A stretch of DNA of 64,000 nt, taken from assembly GCA_003490145.1 (NCBI GenBank), contig QULQ01000011.1, positions 43,323 to 107,322 on the forward strand. Direction: 5' to 3'. The notes beneath the pieces are model-generated. The model had not been told where the DNA came from. It ran no database searches and saw only the letters and a program-made list of their open reading frames with translations. Source of the DNA: Lachnospiraceae bacterium OM04-12BH. Lineage in GTDB: Bacteria > Bacillota > Clostridia > Lachnospirales > Lachnospiraceae. Positions 26,894-35,840 of the stretch are shown one piece after another. Position 1 is the first letter of the stretch, and each line of letters begins with the position of its first letter. A program made the position numbers and the translations under genes.

Positions 26894-27112
26894 TTATAGT
26901 TTCTGATCTGTACTGGAAGAAGTATATCTTGCTATATCTTCGATATTACAATCCAAAATTCTGCACAAATCATTGATAGTAGTAGTGGTCAATGGCTTGT
27001 TTTTTCTTAGTTTATCCAGAGTTGAGCTTGAAATGTGATGCTTATTAATGAGTGTGTAAGTAGATTCATTTGATTTCTTCAGAGTCTCCCAAAATGGACT
27101 ATATTCAATCAT
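26894..27112 (-). CDS. Small XRE/Cro-type helix-turn-helix protein
   Basis: 72 residues, essentially one Cro/C1 HTH domain (FWETLKKSNESTYTLINKHH, SSSTLDKLRKNKPLTTTTIN, LCRILDCNIEDIARY). Such YozG-like proteins are single-domain regulators in Firmicutes. It is divergent from the CFI-box gene. The shared 116-bp region contains the palindrome GACTATAGTC over the opposite promoter, a candidate binding site. The ribosome site is weak. Confidence 0.9.
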   Translation of the reverse strand: MIEYSPFWETLKKSNESTYTLINKHHISSSTLDKLRKNKPLTTTTINDLCRILDCNIEDIARYTSSSTDQKL

Positions 27113-27167
27113 TGTTTTCCCATACCCTTTTTCAAAACTATCTTAATGGTATTGTCTTCACTAAACG

Positions 27168-27196
27168 TTGACTATAGTCGTTAAAAAGACTATAAT
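27168..27196 (+). promoter_or_regulatory. Strong promoter with palindromic site before the CFI-box gene
   Basis: TTGACT (27168-27173), 17 bp, TATAAT (27191-27196). The perfect palindrome GACTATAGTC (27170-27179) overlaps the -35, and a second GACTATA (27188-27194) overlaps the -10, 18 bp apart. This is a likely repressor site, possibly for the divergent XRE protein. Confidence 0.7.
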
Positions 27197-27228
27197 ATGA
27201 GAAAAATAATTATACAGGAGGGGAGAAA

Positions 27229-27726
27229 ATGTCAGATTATGTTGTGAAGTATAAATGTGGTTCCTGCAGGAATTATGAGTATGAAGGAAAGGATACAAAA
27301 GGGTACTGTTCTTACTATAGAAGCTATTATTATCCGGATGATTCCTGCAGTCACTGGGATCAGAGCAATACCTGTGAATCTTCTACAGGATGTTTTTTGA
27401 CAACCGCATGTTGTGAATATAAGGGATTACCGGATGACTGCAAAGAACTGACGGTGATGAGAGCTTTTCGGGACAATTATCTGTCTAAAATACCTGTGGG
27501 GAGAAGATGTATCCAAATATATTATGAGGAAGCACCAAGGATCGTGAACCAAATAGAAAAAAGTCCTTTCAGAGATAAGATACTCGAAGAAATTTATCAG
27601 GAAGTTTGTGAATTGAAGAAAATGATTGAAAAAGGAAAAAATGAGGATGTCCTCTCGCGATATTTGCTTCTTATGATGCAGACAGATGAAAAATCCAGAG
27701 GAAAACAGGAGGAAAAGGATGATTGA
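27229..27726 (+). CDS. CFI-box-CTERM domain protein with N-terminal Cys-rich segment
   Basis: 165 residues of unknown function. Residues ~10-45 hold a Cys pattern (CGSC, then single Cys about 14 and 12 residues on, SCSHWD) that could bind metal. From about residue 53 comes the CFI-box: GCFLTTACCEYKGLPDDC, LTVMRAFRDNYLS, PVGRRCIQIYYEEAP. This domain usually sits at protein C-termini, but here makes up the middle, followed by a charged helix (to ~150). No signal peptide is seen. The gene overlaps the next by 8 nt, so they form one operon. The role is unknown. Confidence 0.85.
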   Translation: MSDYVVKYKCGSCRNYEYEGKDTKGYCSYYRSYYYPDDSCSHWDQSNTCESSTGCFLTTACCEYKGLPDDCKELTVMRAFRDNYLSKIPVGRRCIQIYYEEAPRIVNQIEKSPFRDKILEEIYQEVCELKKMIEKGKNEDVLSRYLLLMMQTDEKSRGKQEEKDD

Positions 27727-28756
27727 GAAGAGTATATTGAACTTGGCAAAACAAGGAGATTTAGTGTCAATGATATCTGTAGCAAGATATTATGCTGTTG
27801 AAGAGTATGATGCAGATGAGGCTGAAAAGTGGGCAGATAAACTGAGTGCAACATTAAATATACAAGCATTATCATCAGCTGCAACAATTTACAAAATAAT
27901 TGGGAATATAAAATTTCGAGTTTCCGGATGTATGGCAATAGAAGAAACAAATCATTTATATGACAAGGCGTTATTAAATATAAAACGAATTGAAAAATTG
28001 AATGGTAATTATGAACAGAAGGATGAAGTATTAAAATTAGTCTCAGAGATATATATTTTGTATATGCATAATAATTATGAAAAAGCTTTAGAATATTTGG
28101 AGCCTGTAAGAGAAAAGGGATCACCATTTGCGGCATATTTAGTATTGAAATGTCATAATGAGATGGGAAAAGGGAGAGAGGTATATGATAAGGATATTCA
28201 ACAGCTAGAGAAAATAATAGAGAATTCTGATATTTGGCCCAATAATGCTATGAAAGCAGCTGCATATTTGGAACTGGCAAAATACCATAAAGATAATACA
28301 AATATATCCAACTTTTGTGTATATGCTCAAAAATCAGCAGAGGAAATGAATAAAAAAGTTGAGAATGAAAAAACGATGTATGCTGTATTTTATAAAACAT
28401 ATTCTTTTATTACATCATATGGAATAATTAAGCCTCTATACAATTACTATAAACAGGAAATCAACAAACGAATATCACTAAGCACAGGAGAATGTATTGT
28501 CATAATCATTGGGTTCCTTTGGTGGATTATTCCGGGAATTATAGCACTTGTATATTTTCAAAATAAGGCAAAAGATAATAGGAATAAATATCCTGTTACG
28601 GATGAAGATATAAGAACTATGAAAGCATGCATGGATTCTTTACAGCAGTCGGCTCTTAACACAGGAATCCTGAAGTATTTGCCACAGAATGTAATTACAC
28701 CGGAACAGTTCCCTGGAATATATGAGCAATATGAAAGAGAATATCATTGGAGTTAG
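27719..28756 (+). CDS. TPR/Sel1-like protein with one membrane segment, function unknown
   Basis: 345 residues. The N-terminal ~230 residues are helical and suggest TPR/Sel1-type repeats (LAKQGDLVSMISVARYYAVE... DEAEKWADKL; YEKALEYLEPVREKGSPFAAYLV). One hydrophobic segment lies at ~258-278 (IVIIIGFLWWIIPGIIALVYF), followed by a soluble tail of ~65 residues. I do not recognise a family. ATG 27719 has AGGAGGAAAA upstream and overlaps the CFI-box gene. The coding sequence is clearly more A+T-rich than its neighbours, with many AAA/ATA codons, which suggests recent acquisition. Confidence 0.75.
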   Translation: MIEKSILNLAKQGDLVSMISVARYYAVEEYDADEAEKWADKLSATLNIQALSSAATIYKIIGNIKFRVSGCMAIEETNHLYDKALLNIKRIEKLNGNYEQKDEVLKLVSEIYILYMHNNYEKALEYLEPVREKGSPFAAYLVLKCHNEMGKGREVYDKDIQQLEKIIENSDIWPNNAMKAAAYLELAKYHKDNTNISNFCVYAQKSAEEMNKKVENEKTMYAVFYKTYSFITSYGIIKPLYNYYKQEINKRISLSTGECIVIIIGFLWWIIPGIIALVYFQNKAKDNRNKYPVTDEDIRTMKACMDSLQQSALNTGILKYLPQNVITPEQFPGIYEQYEREYHWS

Positions 28757-28772
28757 ATAATTAGGAATTAAG

Positions 28773-28812
28773 AAAAAACTCAGCCCTGCAGTTTATCTGC
28801 ATCGGCTGAGTT
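28773..28812 (-). terminator. Terminator of the acyltransferase gene (minus strand)
   Basis: AACTCAGCC (28778-28786) pairs with GGCTGAGTT (28804-28812). On the minus strand the stem is followed by T6. It may also serve the convergent plus-strand gene. Confidence 0.8.
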
Positions 28813-28822
28813 CTTTGCAATA

Positions 28823-29533
28823 TCAGCTAGCCTTCTGGATCACAGAAATGATCTGGCTTCTTGTCAGATCAGAAATCTCCTTTGAGGTCATATCCTTGTA
28901 ATCTTCATAGTACATGGGCTTCAGGAAGTGAACCTGTGTGCGTACCGGCTTTAAGCTGTTGACACCGAAGACCTTGTAGGAATCGATGAGAACGACAGGG
29001 ACAATGGGGCGTCTGGCCTTCATGGCACATTTAAAAGCTCCAGGTAGAAAATCATGAACTTCATTCTTATTGTGGTCATAGCCGCCTTCCGGGAAAACGA
29101 TATATCTTCTGCCGGAAGCGACCTCGGAAGCGACCTGAAGAACGGTGTTCACCTGTTTTCTCATGTCGGTCTTGTCAAGACGGCTGCCCTTTAATAAGGA
29201 AACAAATTCCTTGGTCAGCGGCAGATCGGCCCGTTTGTCATCGATCATCATGGTGCAGGGTTTTTCGTGGGCGAAAATAATACCAAGCACATCATATTTG
29301 CCCTGGTGGTTAGGATACATAACGTAGCCGCCGTCTTTTGGCAGATTTTCAAGACCGTAAACATCGGTCCGGATCATACCATTGAATTTCAGGATGGAAA
29401 TAGCATTGCGGGCAATCTGGTATCGGACAGTTTCTGTGTATTTATCTCCGTGCTGTTCTACATAGCTGATGCGGATAAGATAATAAATAACGAATGGCAA
29501 TGAGATACCAACTACATAACATATTCTGATCAA
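28823..29533 (-). CDS. plsC: 1-acyl-sn-glycerol-3-phosphate acyltransferase
   Basis: Adds the second acyl chain to lysophosphatidate in phospholipid synthesis. 236 residues with one N-terminal membrane segment (CYVVGISLPFVIYYLI). The HX4D catalytic motif is NHQGKYD, and the substrate-binding motif is FPEGGYD. The start is TTG 29533 behind GAGGGGTG; no ATG gives a better start. It is alone on its transcript, with a DUF3783 gene upstream on the same strand. Confidence 0.92.
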   Translation of the reverse strand: MIRICYVVGISLPFVIYYLIRISYVEQHGDKYTETVRYQIARNAISILKFNGMIRTDVYGLENLPKDGGYVMYPNHQGKYDVLGIIFAHEKPCTMMIDDKRADLPLTKEFVSLLKGSRLDKTDMRKQVNTVLQVASEVASGRRYIVFPEGGYDHNKNEVHDFLPGAFKCAMKARRPIVPVVLIDSYKVFGVNSLKPVRTQVHFLKPMYYEDYKDMTSKEISDLTRSQIISVIQKAS

Positions 29534-29664
29534 AAAACTTCACCCCTCAAATTTAGTACTGGGAAAATCATACCATATCAGACATTTCTTTTCAAGAAAC
29601 GACTGAAAGCGCGGATATGGTGTGGGCTAAAAAAGTGTGTCTCAGAAAGGGAATGCAGTTTGTT

Positions 29665-30054
29665 TCAGATACCGGGATCTTTATGGAGCTGTTGATGCTC
29701 TTTTAATAGCTCTTGTGCAAGATTTCCTGCATCCCAGAAAATGTTGACAGGTGTGATAACTGCTTTGCAGGCAATGGGAGAAATCCCCATTTTACGGTAC
29801 TCAGCAAGGAACAGATCGATCTGTTCAGAGGTCATGCCGGAGAAGACAAGCATCTCAGCAGGCAGCTCCCTGCCAAGATAGACTGCATTTTTTCTTGCAA
29901 AACCTTCTATGCCGGCAAGATAGCCAAGTGACTGGGAATAATCGGTCCGCTGCACGGTTTTTACTGTGATGAAAAGCCTCTTACAGAGCTGGCGGATCTG
30001 CATTTCCTTTGTTTTTTCTATATGATATAATAGAATAACCTGAGTAGATGACAT
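29665..30054 (-). CDS. DUF3783 domain protein
   Basis: 129 residues, cytoplasmic, function unknown. The C-terminal half (MLVFSGMTSEQIDLFLAEYRK through KAVITPVNIFWDAGNLAQEL) is the conserved DUF3783 core found in Clostridia. The N-terminus (STQVILLYHIEKTKEMQIRQLCKRL) is alpha/beta. AAAAGGAG lies about 8 nt before ATG 30054. The short length and stand-alone context give no functional clue. Confidence 0.8.
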   Translation of the reverse strand: MSSTQVILLYHIEKTKEMQIRQLCKRLFITVKTVQRTDYSQSLGYLAGIEGFARKNAVYLGRELPAEMLVFSGMTSEQIDLFLAEYRKMGISPIACKAVITPVNIFWDAGNLAQELLKEHQQLHKDPGI

Positions 30055-30301
30055 TTGAAAACTCCTTTTAAATCATGATAATCAGTTGTTGAGAAAAAGA
30101 ATCATTTATAACCATTTCATTATTTACAGAATAGCAGAAAAATAGAAGTATGTGAAGCTGGCGGCATGTGGAAGAGAAATATGGCAAAGAAGTACGGGAT
30201 AGAGGAAATGCTGTAACTGTCATTATGAATGGTCAGGCAAGCTGCCCATGTAAGACACCGGAAGGAATAAAATAAAAGAAGGAGGGTAAAAGGAGAAGAG
30301 T
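30055..30301. other. Intergenic region upstream of the AIM24 gene
   Basis: About 250 bp. Two very short frames (30169-30216 and 30225-30275) lack good ribosome sites and family resemblance. The phrase GCTGTAACTGTCA-N9-GGTCAGGCAAGCTGCC slightly recalls a cobalamin riboswitch, but the conserved core is missing. I assign nothing. Confidence 0.4.
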
Positions 30302-30988
30302 ATGCATTACAGAATATTTGGAACCCCTATGCCAGCAGTAACCTTGACTCTTGACAGGGGAGAAGAAATTTATACCCAGTCAGGTGGGATGACATGGATG
30401 TCAGAAGGATTTTCCATGGAAACCAATATGAAAGGCGGACTGCTTGGCGGTATTGGCAGGATGTTTACCGGAGAGAGCCTCTTTCTGGCAACCTATGCGG
30501 CAAAGCGTGACAATGCAGAGATCACCATGGCATCCAGTTTTCCCGGAGAGATCAGGATGCTGGAGATAGGCGGTGGAAAGGAATACATTGCACAGAAAAA
30601 TGCTTTCCTCTGTGCGACAAAAAATGTGTCAGTGAGTGCTTATGTTACCGGTGTAAAAGCGGGATTTTTCGGTGGTGAGGGCTTTATCCTTCAGAAGTAT
30701 TCCGGCCAGGGGCTGGCATTTTTGGAACTGGATGGGACGATCGTGGAAAGGGAACTGGCACCGGGAGAGGTGATCAAGGTCAATACAGGCAATGTAGCTG
30801 CTTTTGAAACCAGCGTGGAATACTCTTCAGAAATGGTAAAGGGATTTGCCAATGTATTGTTTGGAGGGGAAGGACTGTTCCTTACGACATTGAAGGGACC
30901 GGGGAAGGTATGGCTGCAGACCATGAGCGCAGCAGGACTGGCACAGAGGATCATTCCTTATATACCGACTGGAAGATCATCCAATTAA
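30302..30988 (+). CDS. AIM24/TIGR00266 family protein
   Basis: 228 residues of the beta-rich AIM24 fold (tryptophan-RNA-attenuator-like). Motifs: GEEIYTQSGGMTWMSEGFSMET, GESLFLATYAA, FSGQGL-type YSGQGLAFLELDGTI and GPGKVWLQTM. The bacterial function is unknown. It is Gly-rich and predicted cytoplasmic. ATG 30302 follows AAAAGGAGAAG. It stands alone, with fucO downstream on the same strand. Confidence 0.9.
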   Translation: MHYRIFGTPMPAVTLTLDRGEEIYTQSGGMTWMSEGFSMETNMKGGLLGGIGRMFTGESLFLATYAAKRDNAEITMASSFPGEIRMLEIGGGKEYIAQKNAFLCATKNVSVSAYVTGVKAGFFGGEGFILQKYSGQGLAFLELDGTIVERELAPGEVIKVNTGNVAAFETSVEYSSEMVKGFANVLFGGEGLFLTTLKGPGKVWLQTMSAAGLAQRIIPYIPTGRSSN

Positions 30989-31077
30989 AGAGGACTTCCT
31001 TTCCTCTGCATTTTCGATTATAATTGAAGCAGCAGGTAATAATTTTACCACAGAGAAGAGAAAGGAGATTTTTACTT

Positions 31078-32223
31078 ATGGCAAACAGAATTATGCTGAA
31101 TCAGACCTCTTATCATGGAGCAGGGGCAATCGCAGAGATCGCAAACGAGGCAAAGGCACATGCTTTTCAGAAGGCATTTGTATGTTCTGATCCTGACCTG
31201 ATCAAATTTGGTGTGACAGCAAAGGTAACAGAGCTTTTGGAAAAAGAAGGACTGGCTTATGAGATCTATTCCGATATCAAGGCCAATCCTACTATTGATA
31301 ATGTAAAGAACGGTGTGGCAGCCTTTAAGTCTTCCGGCGCAGACTATATTATTGCAATCGGCGGAGGCTCCTCCATGGATACTTCCAAGGCGATCGGTAT
31401 CATCATTGCCAATCCGGAGTTTGAAGATGTTCGCAGCCTTGAGGGCGTAGCACCTACAAAGAAGCCCTGCATCCCGATCATAGCAGTTCCTACCACAGCA
31501 GGTACAGCAGCAGAGGTTACGATCAACTATGTTATTACTGATGTAGAGCGCAAGCGTAAGTTTGTCTGTGTAGATCCTCATGATATGCCGATCATCGCAG
31601 TTGTAGACCCGGAAATGATGGCTTCCATGCCTAAGGGACTGACGGCATCTACCGGTATGGATGCCCTGACTCATGCGATTGAAGGATATACCACAAAGGC
31701 AGCATGGGAAATGACAGATATGTTCCATCTGAAAGCAATCGAGATCATTTCAAGATCTTTAAGAGGCGCTGTTGCCAATACCAAAGAAGGACGGGAAGGT
31801 ATGGCACTTGGCCAGTATATTGCAGGTATGGGATTTTCCAATGTAGGACTTGGAATCGCACATTCCATGGCTCATACTTTGGGTGCTGTTTATGATACTC
31901 CTCATGGAGTTGCCTGTGCAATGATGCTTCCTATCGTTATGGAGTACAATGCAGACTGCACTGGCGAAAAATATCGTGAAATTGCCCGTGCCATGGGTGT
32001 TGAAGGCGTAGATCAGATGGATCAGGAGACCTACCGCAAGGCAGCAGTTGATGCTGTACGCAGGCTTTCTGAGGATGTAGGCATTCCGGCTAAACTGGAA
32101 GCACTGAAGGAGGAGGATCTTCCGTTCCTTGCAGAATCCGCTCATGCAGATGCGTGTGCACCGGGTAACCCGAAGGATGCCAGCATCGAAGATCTGACAG
32201 CACTGTTCCGCAAGCTGATGTAA
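31078..32223 (+). CDS. fucO: Iron-dependent lactaldehyde reductase (propanediol oxidoreductase)
   Basis: Reduces L-lactaldehyde from fucose or rhamnose breakdown to 1,2-propanediol with NADH. 382 residues of the group III iron-dependent alcohol dehydrogenases. It closely follows the E. coli FucO pattern: IAIGGGSSMDTSKAIGI (nucleotide site), PTTAGTAAEVTINYVITD, GMDALTHAIEGY (Asp and His metal ligands) and HSMAHTLGAVYDTPHG (two further His ligands). ATG 31078 is set by AAAGGAG at 31062-31067. No fucose or rhamnose genes are in the window, so it may serve pathways elsewhere. Confidence 0.93.
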   Translation: MANRIMLNQTSYHGAGAIAEIANEAKAHAFQKAFVCSDPDLIKFGVTAKVTELLEKEGLAYEIYSDIKANPTIDNVKNGVAAFKSSGADYIIAIGGGSSMDTSKAIGIIIANPEFEDVRSLEGVAPTKKPCIPIIAVPTTAGTAAEVTINYVITDVERKRKFVCVDPHDMPIIAVVDPEMMASMPKGLTASTGMDALTHAIEGYTTKAAWEMTDMFHLKAIEIISRSLRGAVANTKEGREGMALGQYIAGMGFSNVGLGIAHSMAHTLGAVYDTPHGVACAMMLPIVMEYNADCTGEKYREIARAMGVEGVDQMDQETYRKAAVDAVRRLSEDVGIPAKLEALKEEDLPFLAESAHADACAPGNPKDASIEDLTALFRKLM

Positions 32224-32267
32224 GAAAATGTAATGTCCTGAATGGACAGAAGCAGAAATGACAGAAA

Positions 32268-32306
32268 GGTTCCCGGCTCCGTGTAAAACGCCGGGAGCCT
32301 TTTTTA
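32268..32306 (+). terminator. Terminator after fucO
   Basis: GGTTCCCGGC (32268-32277) pairs with GCCGGGAGCC (32290-32299) with one G-U pair, followed by T6. Confidence 0.92.
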
Positions 32307-32397
32307 CAGATTCAACCAAAGGGGGATCCAGGAAAATCGGTAATCTGGTTTTAAAAAGATATAGCAGGGCATCTTTGCTGGCAGAAAGGAATATGAC

Positions 32398-33222
32398 ATG
32401 ATTCTGAATACAGGCAGCAGGACGGATATTCCGGCATATTTCAGTGACTGGTTTTACAAAAGGATCGAAGAAGGCTATGTGATGGTACGGAATCCCTATT
32501 ATCCAGAACAGGTGACCAGATATGTGCTGAATCCATCTGTGGTGGATGTGCTGGTATTCTGTACGAAGAATCCGCAGCCGATGATAAGCAGGCTGGAACG
32601 TCTCAGTACTTATGACATGTTCTGGTTTGTTACGATCACGCCTTATGGCAGGGAGATAGAACCTTTCGTACCGCCCAAAGAGAAGGTAATTGAGAGTTTC
32701 CGGCAGTTATCGGAAATGACAGGCAGAGAGAAAATGAGCTGGCGTTATGATCCAGTTTTTATCACGGAAAAGTATTCTGTGGACTATCATATTGCCTGCT
32801 TCGCAGAAATGACAGAAAAACTCAGGGGATATACTGGTCAGTGTGTCGTCAGCTTTCTGGATCTTTATGAAAAGACAAAGCGGAACTTCAGGGAGGCAAG
32901 AGGGGTAACCAGGGATGAACAGGAGAGAATCATCGAAGCTTTTGCCGGGATTGCCGAAGCAAATGGAATGCAGGTGCCAAAGAAGAAAACCGCCAGAGAG
33001 GCCTGCAGCTGTCTGCTTGGTGCTGATATTGGTGTTTACAATACCTGTGGACATGGATGCCTGTATTGCTATGCCAATTATGACCGGAAAAGTGTAGAAG
33101 AAAACAGAAAACGGCATGATGTGAACTCACCGCTTCTGATCGGTCATCTGAAGGAAACAGATCATGTGAAAGAGGCACAGCAGAAGAGCTTTAAAGATGC
33201 CCAGATGAGACTATTTCTCTGA
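32398..33222 (+). CDS. DUF1848 family protein with C-terminal Cys cluster
   Basis: 274 residues, function unknown. It begins with the family start (NTGSRTDIPAYFSDWFYKRI), has VLVFCTKNP and FVTITPYGREIEP in the TIM-barrel-like core, and ends with CGHGCLYCYAN. That C-x3-C-x2-C pattern is typical of radical-SAM 4Fe-4S binding, but located near the C-terminus. The fold may be a circularly permuted relative of spore-photoproduct-lyase-like enzymes (inference). It lies 28 bp before the spermidine synthase-like gene and may be co-transcribed. Confidence 0.85.
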   Translation: MILNTGSRTDIPAYFSDWFYKRIEEGYVMVRNPYYPEQVTRYVLNPSVVDVLVFCTKNPQPMISRLERLSTYDMFWFVTITPYGREIEPFVPPKEKVIESFRQLSEMTGREKMSWRYDPVFITEKYSVDYHIACFAEMTEKLRGYTGQCVVSFLDLYEKTKRNFREARGVTRDEQERIIEAFAGIAEANGMQVPKKKTAREACSCLLGADIGVYNTCGHGCLYCYANYDRKSVEENRKRHDVNSPLLIGHLKETDHVKEAQQKSFKDAQMRLFL

Positions 33223-33250
33223 TTTATGCAGGAAAGGAAAACAGACAGAA

Positions 33251-34858
33251 ATGAAGAACAGTATTTTGAAAAACAGGCTATATCTGTATCTGACAGAATT
33301 TTTCGCAGGAATGTCAGTTATGGCAGTAGAGCTTGGGGCAAGCAGACTGCTGGCACCCTATTTCAGCTCTTCCCAGATCGTATGGACGATCATTATAGGA
33401 ACGATCATGATCGCAATGGCGCTTGGCAACCTGTATGGAGGAAAGGCAGCCGATAAGGATCCGAATCCGGATAAACTTTATGGACGTATTATCATCGCAG
33501 CATTGTGGATCGCAGCCATACCGGTTGTCGGCAAATATATTATTATCGGAATATCGGCACTGCTGATCTTTACCGTAAACAGTAACTTCCTTATCATAGC
33601 CGGATTTGTGGCATGCATGGTGATCTTTGTATTTCCGCTGTTTCTGCTTGGAACCGTGACACCGTCTTTGGTAAAGTTTTCAGTGGACAGTCTGGATGAC
33701 AGTGGAAGCGTAGTTGGAAAGCTGAATGCTTCCAATACCATAGGAAGCATTATCGGGACCTTTGTACCGACCTTTATCAGTATCCCGGCAGTGGGAACCT
33801 CGATCACATTTCTGATCTTTGCAGGTATTTTGCTGTTGCTGGCTGTTATTTATTTTGTGAGTACCAGAGGAAATTTTACCGGGGCCAGGAGGGTGCCGAT
33901 TAGTATTGTAATATTTCTGATCTGCTGCCTTCTTGGCCATAACAACAGCTTTGCTTTCTGGCAAAGCAATCTTACCTATGAGGGGGAGTCAATTTACAAT
34001 TATCTGCAGGTATATGAAAATGACAGGGAAGTAGTGCTTTCTACCAATGTTCTGTTCGGCGTGCAGTCGGTGTACCTGAAGGATAAAGGGCTGACCGGTA
34101 TGTATTATGATTATGCCATGGCTGCCCCTTATATGGCGGGTGTGAAGGAAAAGGACAGACTGGATATCCTGATTCTTGGAAATGGAACCGGGACCTATGC
34201 TACCCAGTGTGAGCGGTATTTTAACAATACGTCCATCAAAGGGGTAGAGATTGATGAGAAGATCACGAAGCTTGCCAGAAAGTACTTTGAACTGCCGGAA
34301 GATGTGGAAGTCACGACCTATGACGGAAGAGCATATCTGAATGTGATCAGTGAAAAGTATGACGTGATCATGGTGGATGCTTATCAGGATATTACCATAC
34401 CGTTCCAGATGTCTACCGTGGAGTTTTTTACCATGGTAAAGGAGCACCTGAAGGATGATGGTGTCATGGTCGTCAATATGAACATGCACAGTGGTGCTGA
34501 GGGAAATATCAACGAGTATCTGGCAGACACCATTTCTGAGGTGTTTGATCAGGTCTGCACGGTAGATGTGAGCGGATCTACAAACCGGGAGCTGTTTGCC
34601 TCTGACAATGCGGATATGCTGCAAACCTATAGGCTCAATGTAGCACTGGAGCAGGATGGTGATCTGACAGCCATGATGGGAAGGATCGGGGATCATCTGG
34701 AGACTTACGAAGCAGGTGGTCACATCATGACGGATGATAAGGCACCGGTAGAGCTTCTTGGAATGCGCATGATCGATGAACTGATCCAGAACGAGGTGTC
34801 CTATTACAAGACCATTTATCAGGAGAAAGGAATACGGGGCCTGATCGATCTGCTTTGA
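33251..34858 (+). CDS. Fused membrane/spermidine-synthase-like protein
   Basis: 535 residues. The N-terminal ~220 carry about seven membrane segments. The soluble C-terminus is a spermidine-synthase-type methyltransferase fold (ILILGNGTGTYATQCERYF, KGVEIDEKI, YDGRAYLNV, YDVIMVDAYQD). The usual polyamine-binding residues are not all obvious, so polyamine synthesis should not be assumed. Such fused MFS/spermidine-synthase-like proteins are common and uncharacterised. The ribosome site (GGAAAGGA) lies rather far, about 13 nt, from ATG 33251. Confidence 0.85.
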   Translation: MKNSILKNRLYLYLTEFFAGMSVMAVELGASRLLAPYFSSSQIVWTIIIGTIMIAMALGNLYGGKAADKDPNPDKLYGRIIIAALWIAAIPVVGKYIIIGISALLIFTVNSNFLIIAGFVACMVIFVFPLFLLGTVTPSLVKFSVDSLDDSGSVVGKLNASNTIGSIIGTFVPTFISIPAVGTSITFLIFAGILLLLAVIYFVSTRGNFTGARRVPISIVIFLICCLLGHNNSFAFWQSNLTYEGESIYNYLQVYENDREVVLSTNVLFGVQSVYLKDKGLTGMYYDYAMAAPYMAGVKEKDRLDILILGNGTGTYATQCERYFNNTSIKGVEIDEKITKLARKYFELPEDVEVTTYDGRAYLNVISEKYDVIMVDAYQDITIPFQMSTVEFFTMVKEHLKDDGVMVVNMNMHSGAEGNINEYLADTISEVFDQVCTVDVSGSTNRELFASDNADMLQTYRLNVALEQDGDLTAMMGRIGDHLETYEAGGHIMTDDKAPVELLGMRMIDELIQNEVSYYKTIYQEKGIRGLIDLL

Positions 34859-34975
34859 AAATGAGGGGATCTCAGATAAATTGACTCACGGAAATGCAGC
34901 ATGGCATTAGCTGCGGCTGAGATTTTGAGATGGGTATGCAGAAAGAGAATGTACCTATTATAATAAGGGGGATAT

Positions 34976-35755
34976 ATGGAAAACGAAATCAGAGAAAAGG
35001 GCTTTTCCGGATTTTCAGGAAACCAGCTTAAGATATTTGCAATTATTGCCATGACTATGGATCACCTGGCATCTACAATCTGGCCCGGATATGGTAAGGA
35101 ATGGTGGCTGCTCTGTATTCATCTGATCGGTAGACTGGCGGCACCGACCATGTGGTTTATGATCGCAGAGGGATATCATTATACCAGGAATTTCAGAAAG
35201 TATCTGCAGAGACTGTTTATCTTTGCCGTACTGGCACATTTTGCCTATAATTTCTGCTTCGGGATTTCCCTGATTCCATTCAGAGATTCTGTGCTGAACC
35301 AGACCAGTGTGATCTGGCCGCTTTTCCTGGCAGCCATTGGCCTGTATATTTATGATGATGAAAAAAGAAGCTTTCCACTGAAAAACTGGCAGAAGACAGC
35401 AATATTGCTTGTACTGTGCCTGCTGGCATTCCCTTCAGACTGGTCCTGCTTCCCGGTGCTCTGTACCCTGCATATATATCAGAACAGAGGGAACTTAAGA
35501 AAACAGGTGCTTGGTATGGTCGCCTATATTTCCATGTATGTTATCGTCTGGTGCCTGTGCATTGACGTGGTATACGGCCTGATCCAGTTTGGCATCATCA
35601 TCGTCTGGCCATTTATGCACTTCTATAATGGAACCAGAGGAAAAGGCAGATGGATGAAGTGGTTTTTCTATGTGTTCTATGTGAGCCACCTGGTTCTATG
35701 CGGTATTTTAAGACTGATCCTGCATAGCAATGTGACAACGATCGTCGGTGGTTGA
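34976..35755 (+). CDS. TraX family membrane protein
   Basis: 259 residues with about seven to eight membrane segments. It begins with the TraX signature (LKIFAIIAMTMDHLAST... LCIHLIGRLAAPTMWFMIAEGYHYTRNFRKYLQRLFIFA). The family founder is the plasmid F pilin acetylase; chromosomal Firmicute copies are abundant and of unknown target, presumably acylating a surface or membrane component. AAGGGGG lies before ATG 34976. Its 3' end is immediately followed by the first LexA-type box of the next operon. Confidence 0.9.
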   Translation: MENEIREKGFSGFSGNQLKIFAIIAMTMDHLASTIWPGYGKEWWLLCIHLIGRLAAPTMWFMIAEGYHYTRNFRKYLQRLFIFAVLAHFAYNFCFGISLIPFRDSVLNQTSVIWPLFLAAIGLYIYDDEKRSFPLKNWQKTAILLVLCLLAFPSDWSCFPVLCTLHIYQNRGNLRKQVLGMVAYISMYVIVWCLCIDVVYGLIQFGIIIVWPFMHFYNGTRGKGRWMKWFFYVFYVSHLVLCGILRLILHSNVTTIVGG

Positions 35756-35770
35756 GTCTGCAAAAAAATA

Positions 35771-35840
35771 GAACAAATGTTCATGTAATTGCTTGTAAAA
35801 AACCATATGCTGTGATAGAATGGAATCAGAACAAATGTTC
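35771..35840 (+). promoter_or_regulatory. SOS-type promoter: two LexA boxes flanking an extended -10 promoter
   Basis: GAACAAATGTTC occurs twice (35771-35782 and 35829-35840). It fits the Gram-positive LexA/DinR box (GAAC-RNRY-GTTC). Between them are -35 TTGTAA (35793-35798), 17 bp, and an extended -10 TGA-TAGAAT (35816-35821). The second box covers the expected start site, so LexA would repress transcription of the radical SAM operon. Confidence 0.8.

Noticed and set aside
30175..30280. Possible cobalamin riboswitch before the AIM24 gene
   Set aside because: Only short phrases resemble the class; the conserved box GCCACTG and the paired core are not present, and the downstream gene has no B12 link.
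33251..34858. Calling this gene a true spermidine synthase (speE)
   Set aside because: Only the nucleotide-binding half of the fold is clear and it is fused to membrane segments; polyamine-site residues cannot be confirmed by eye.
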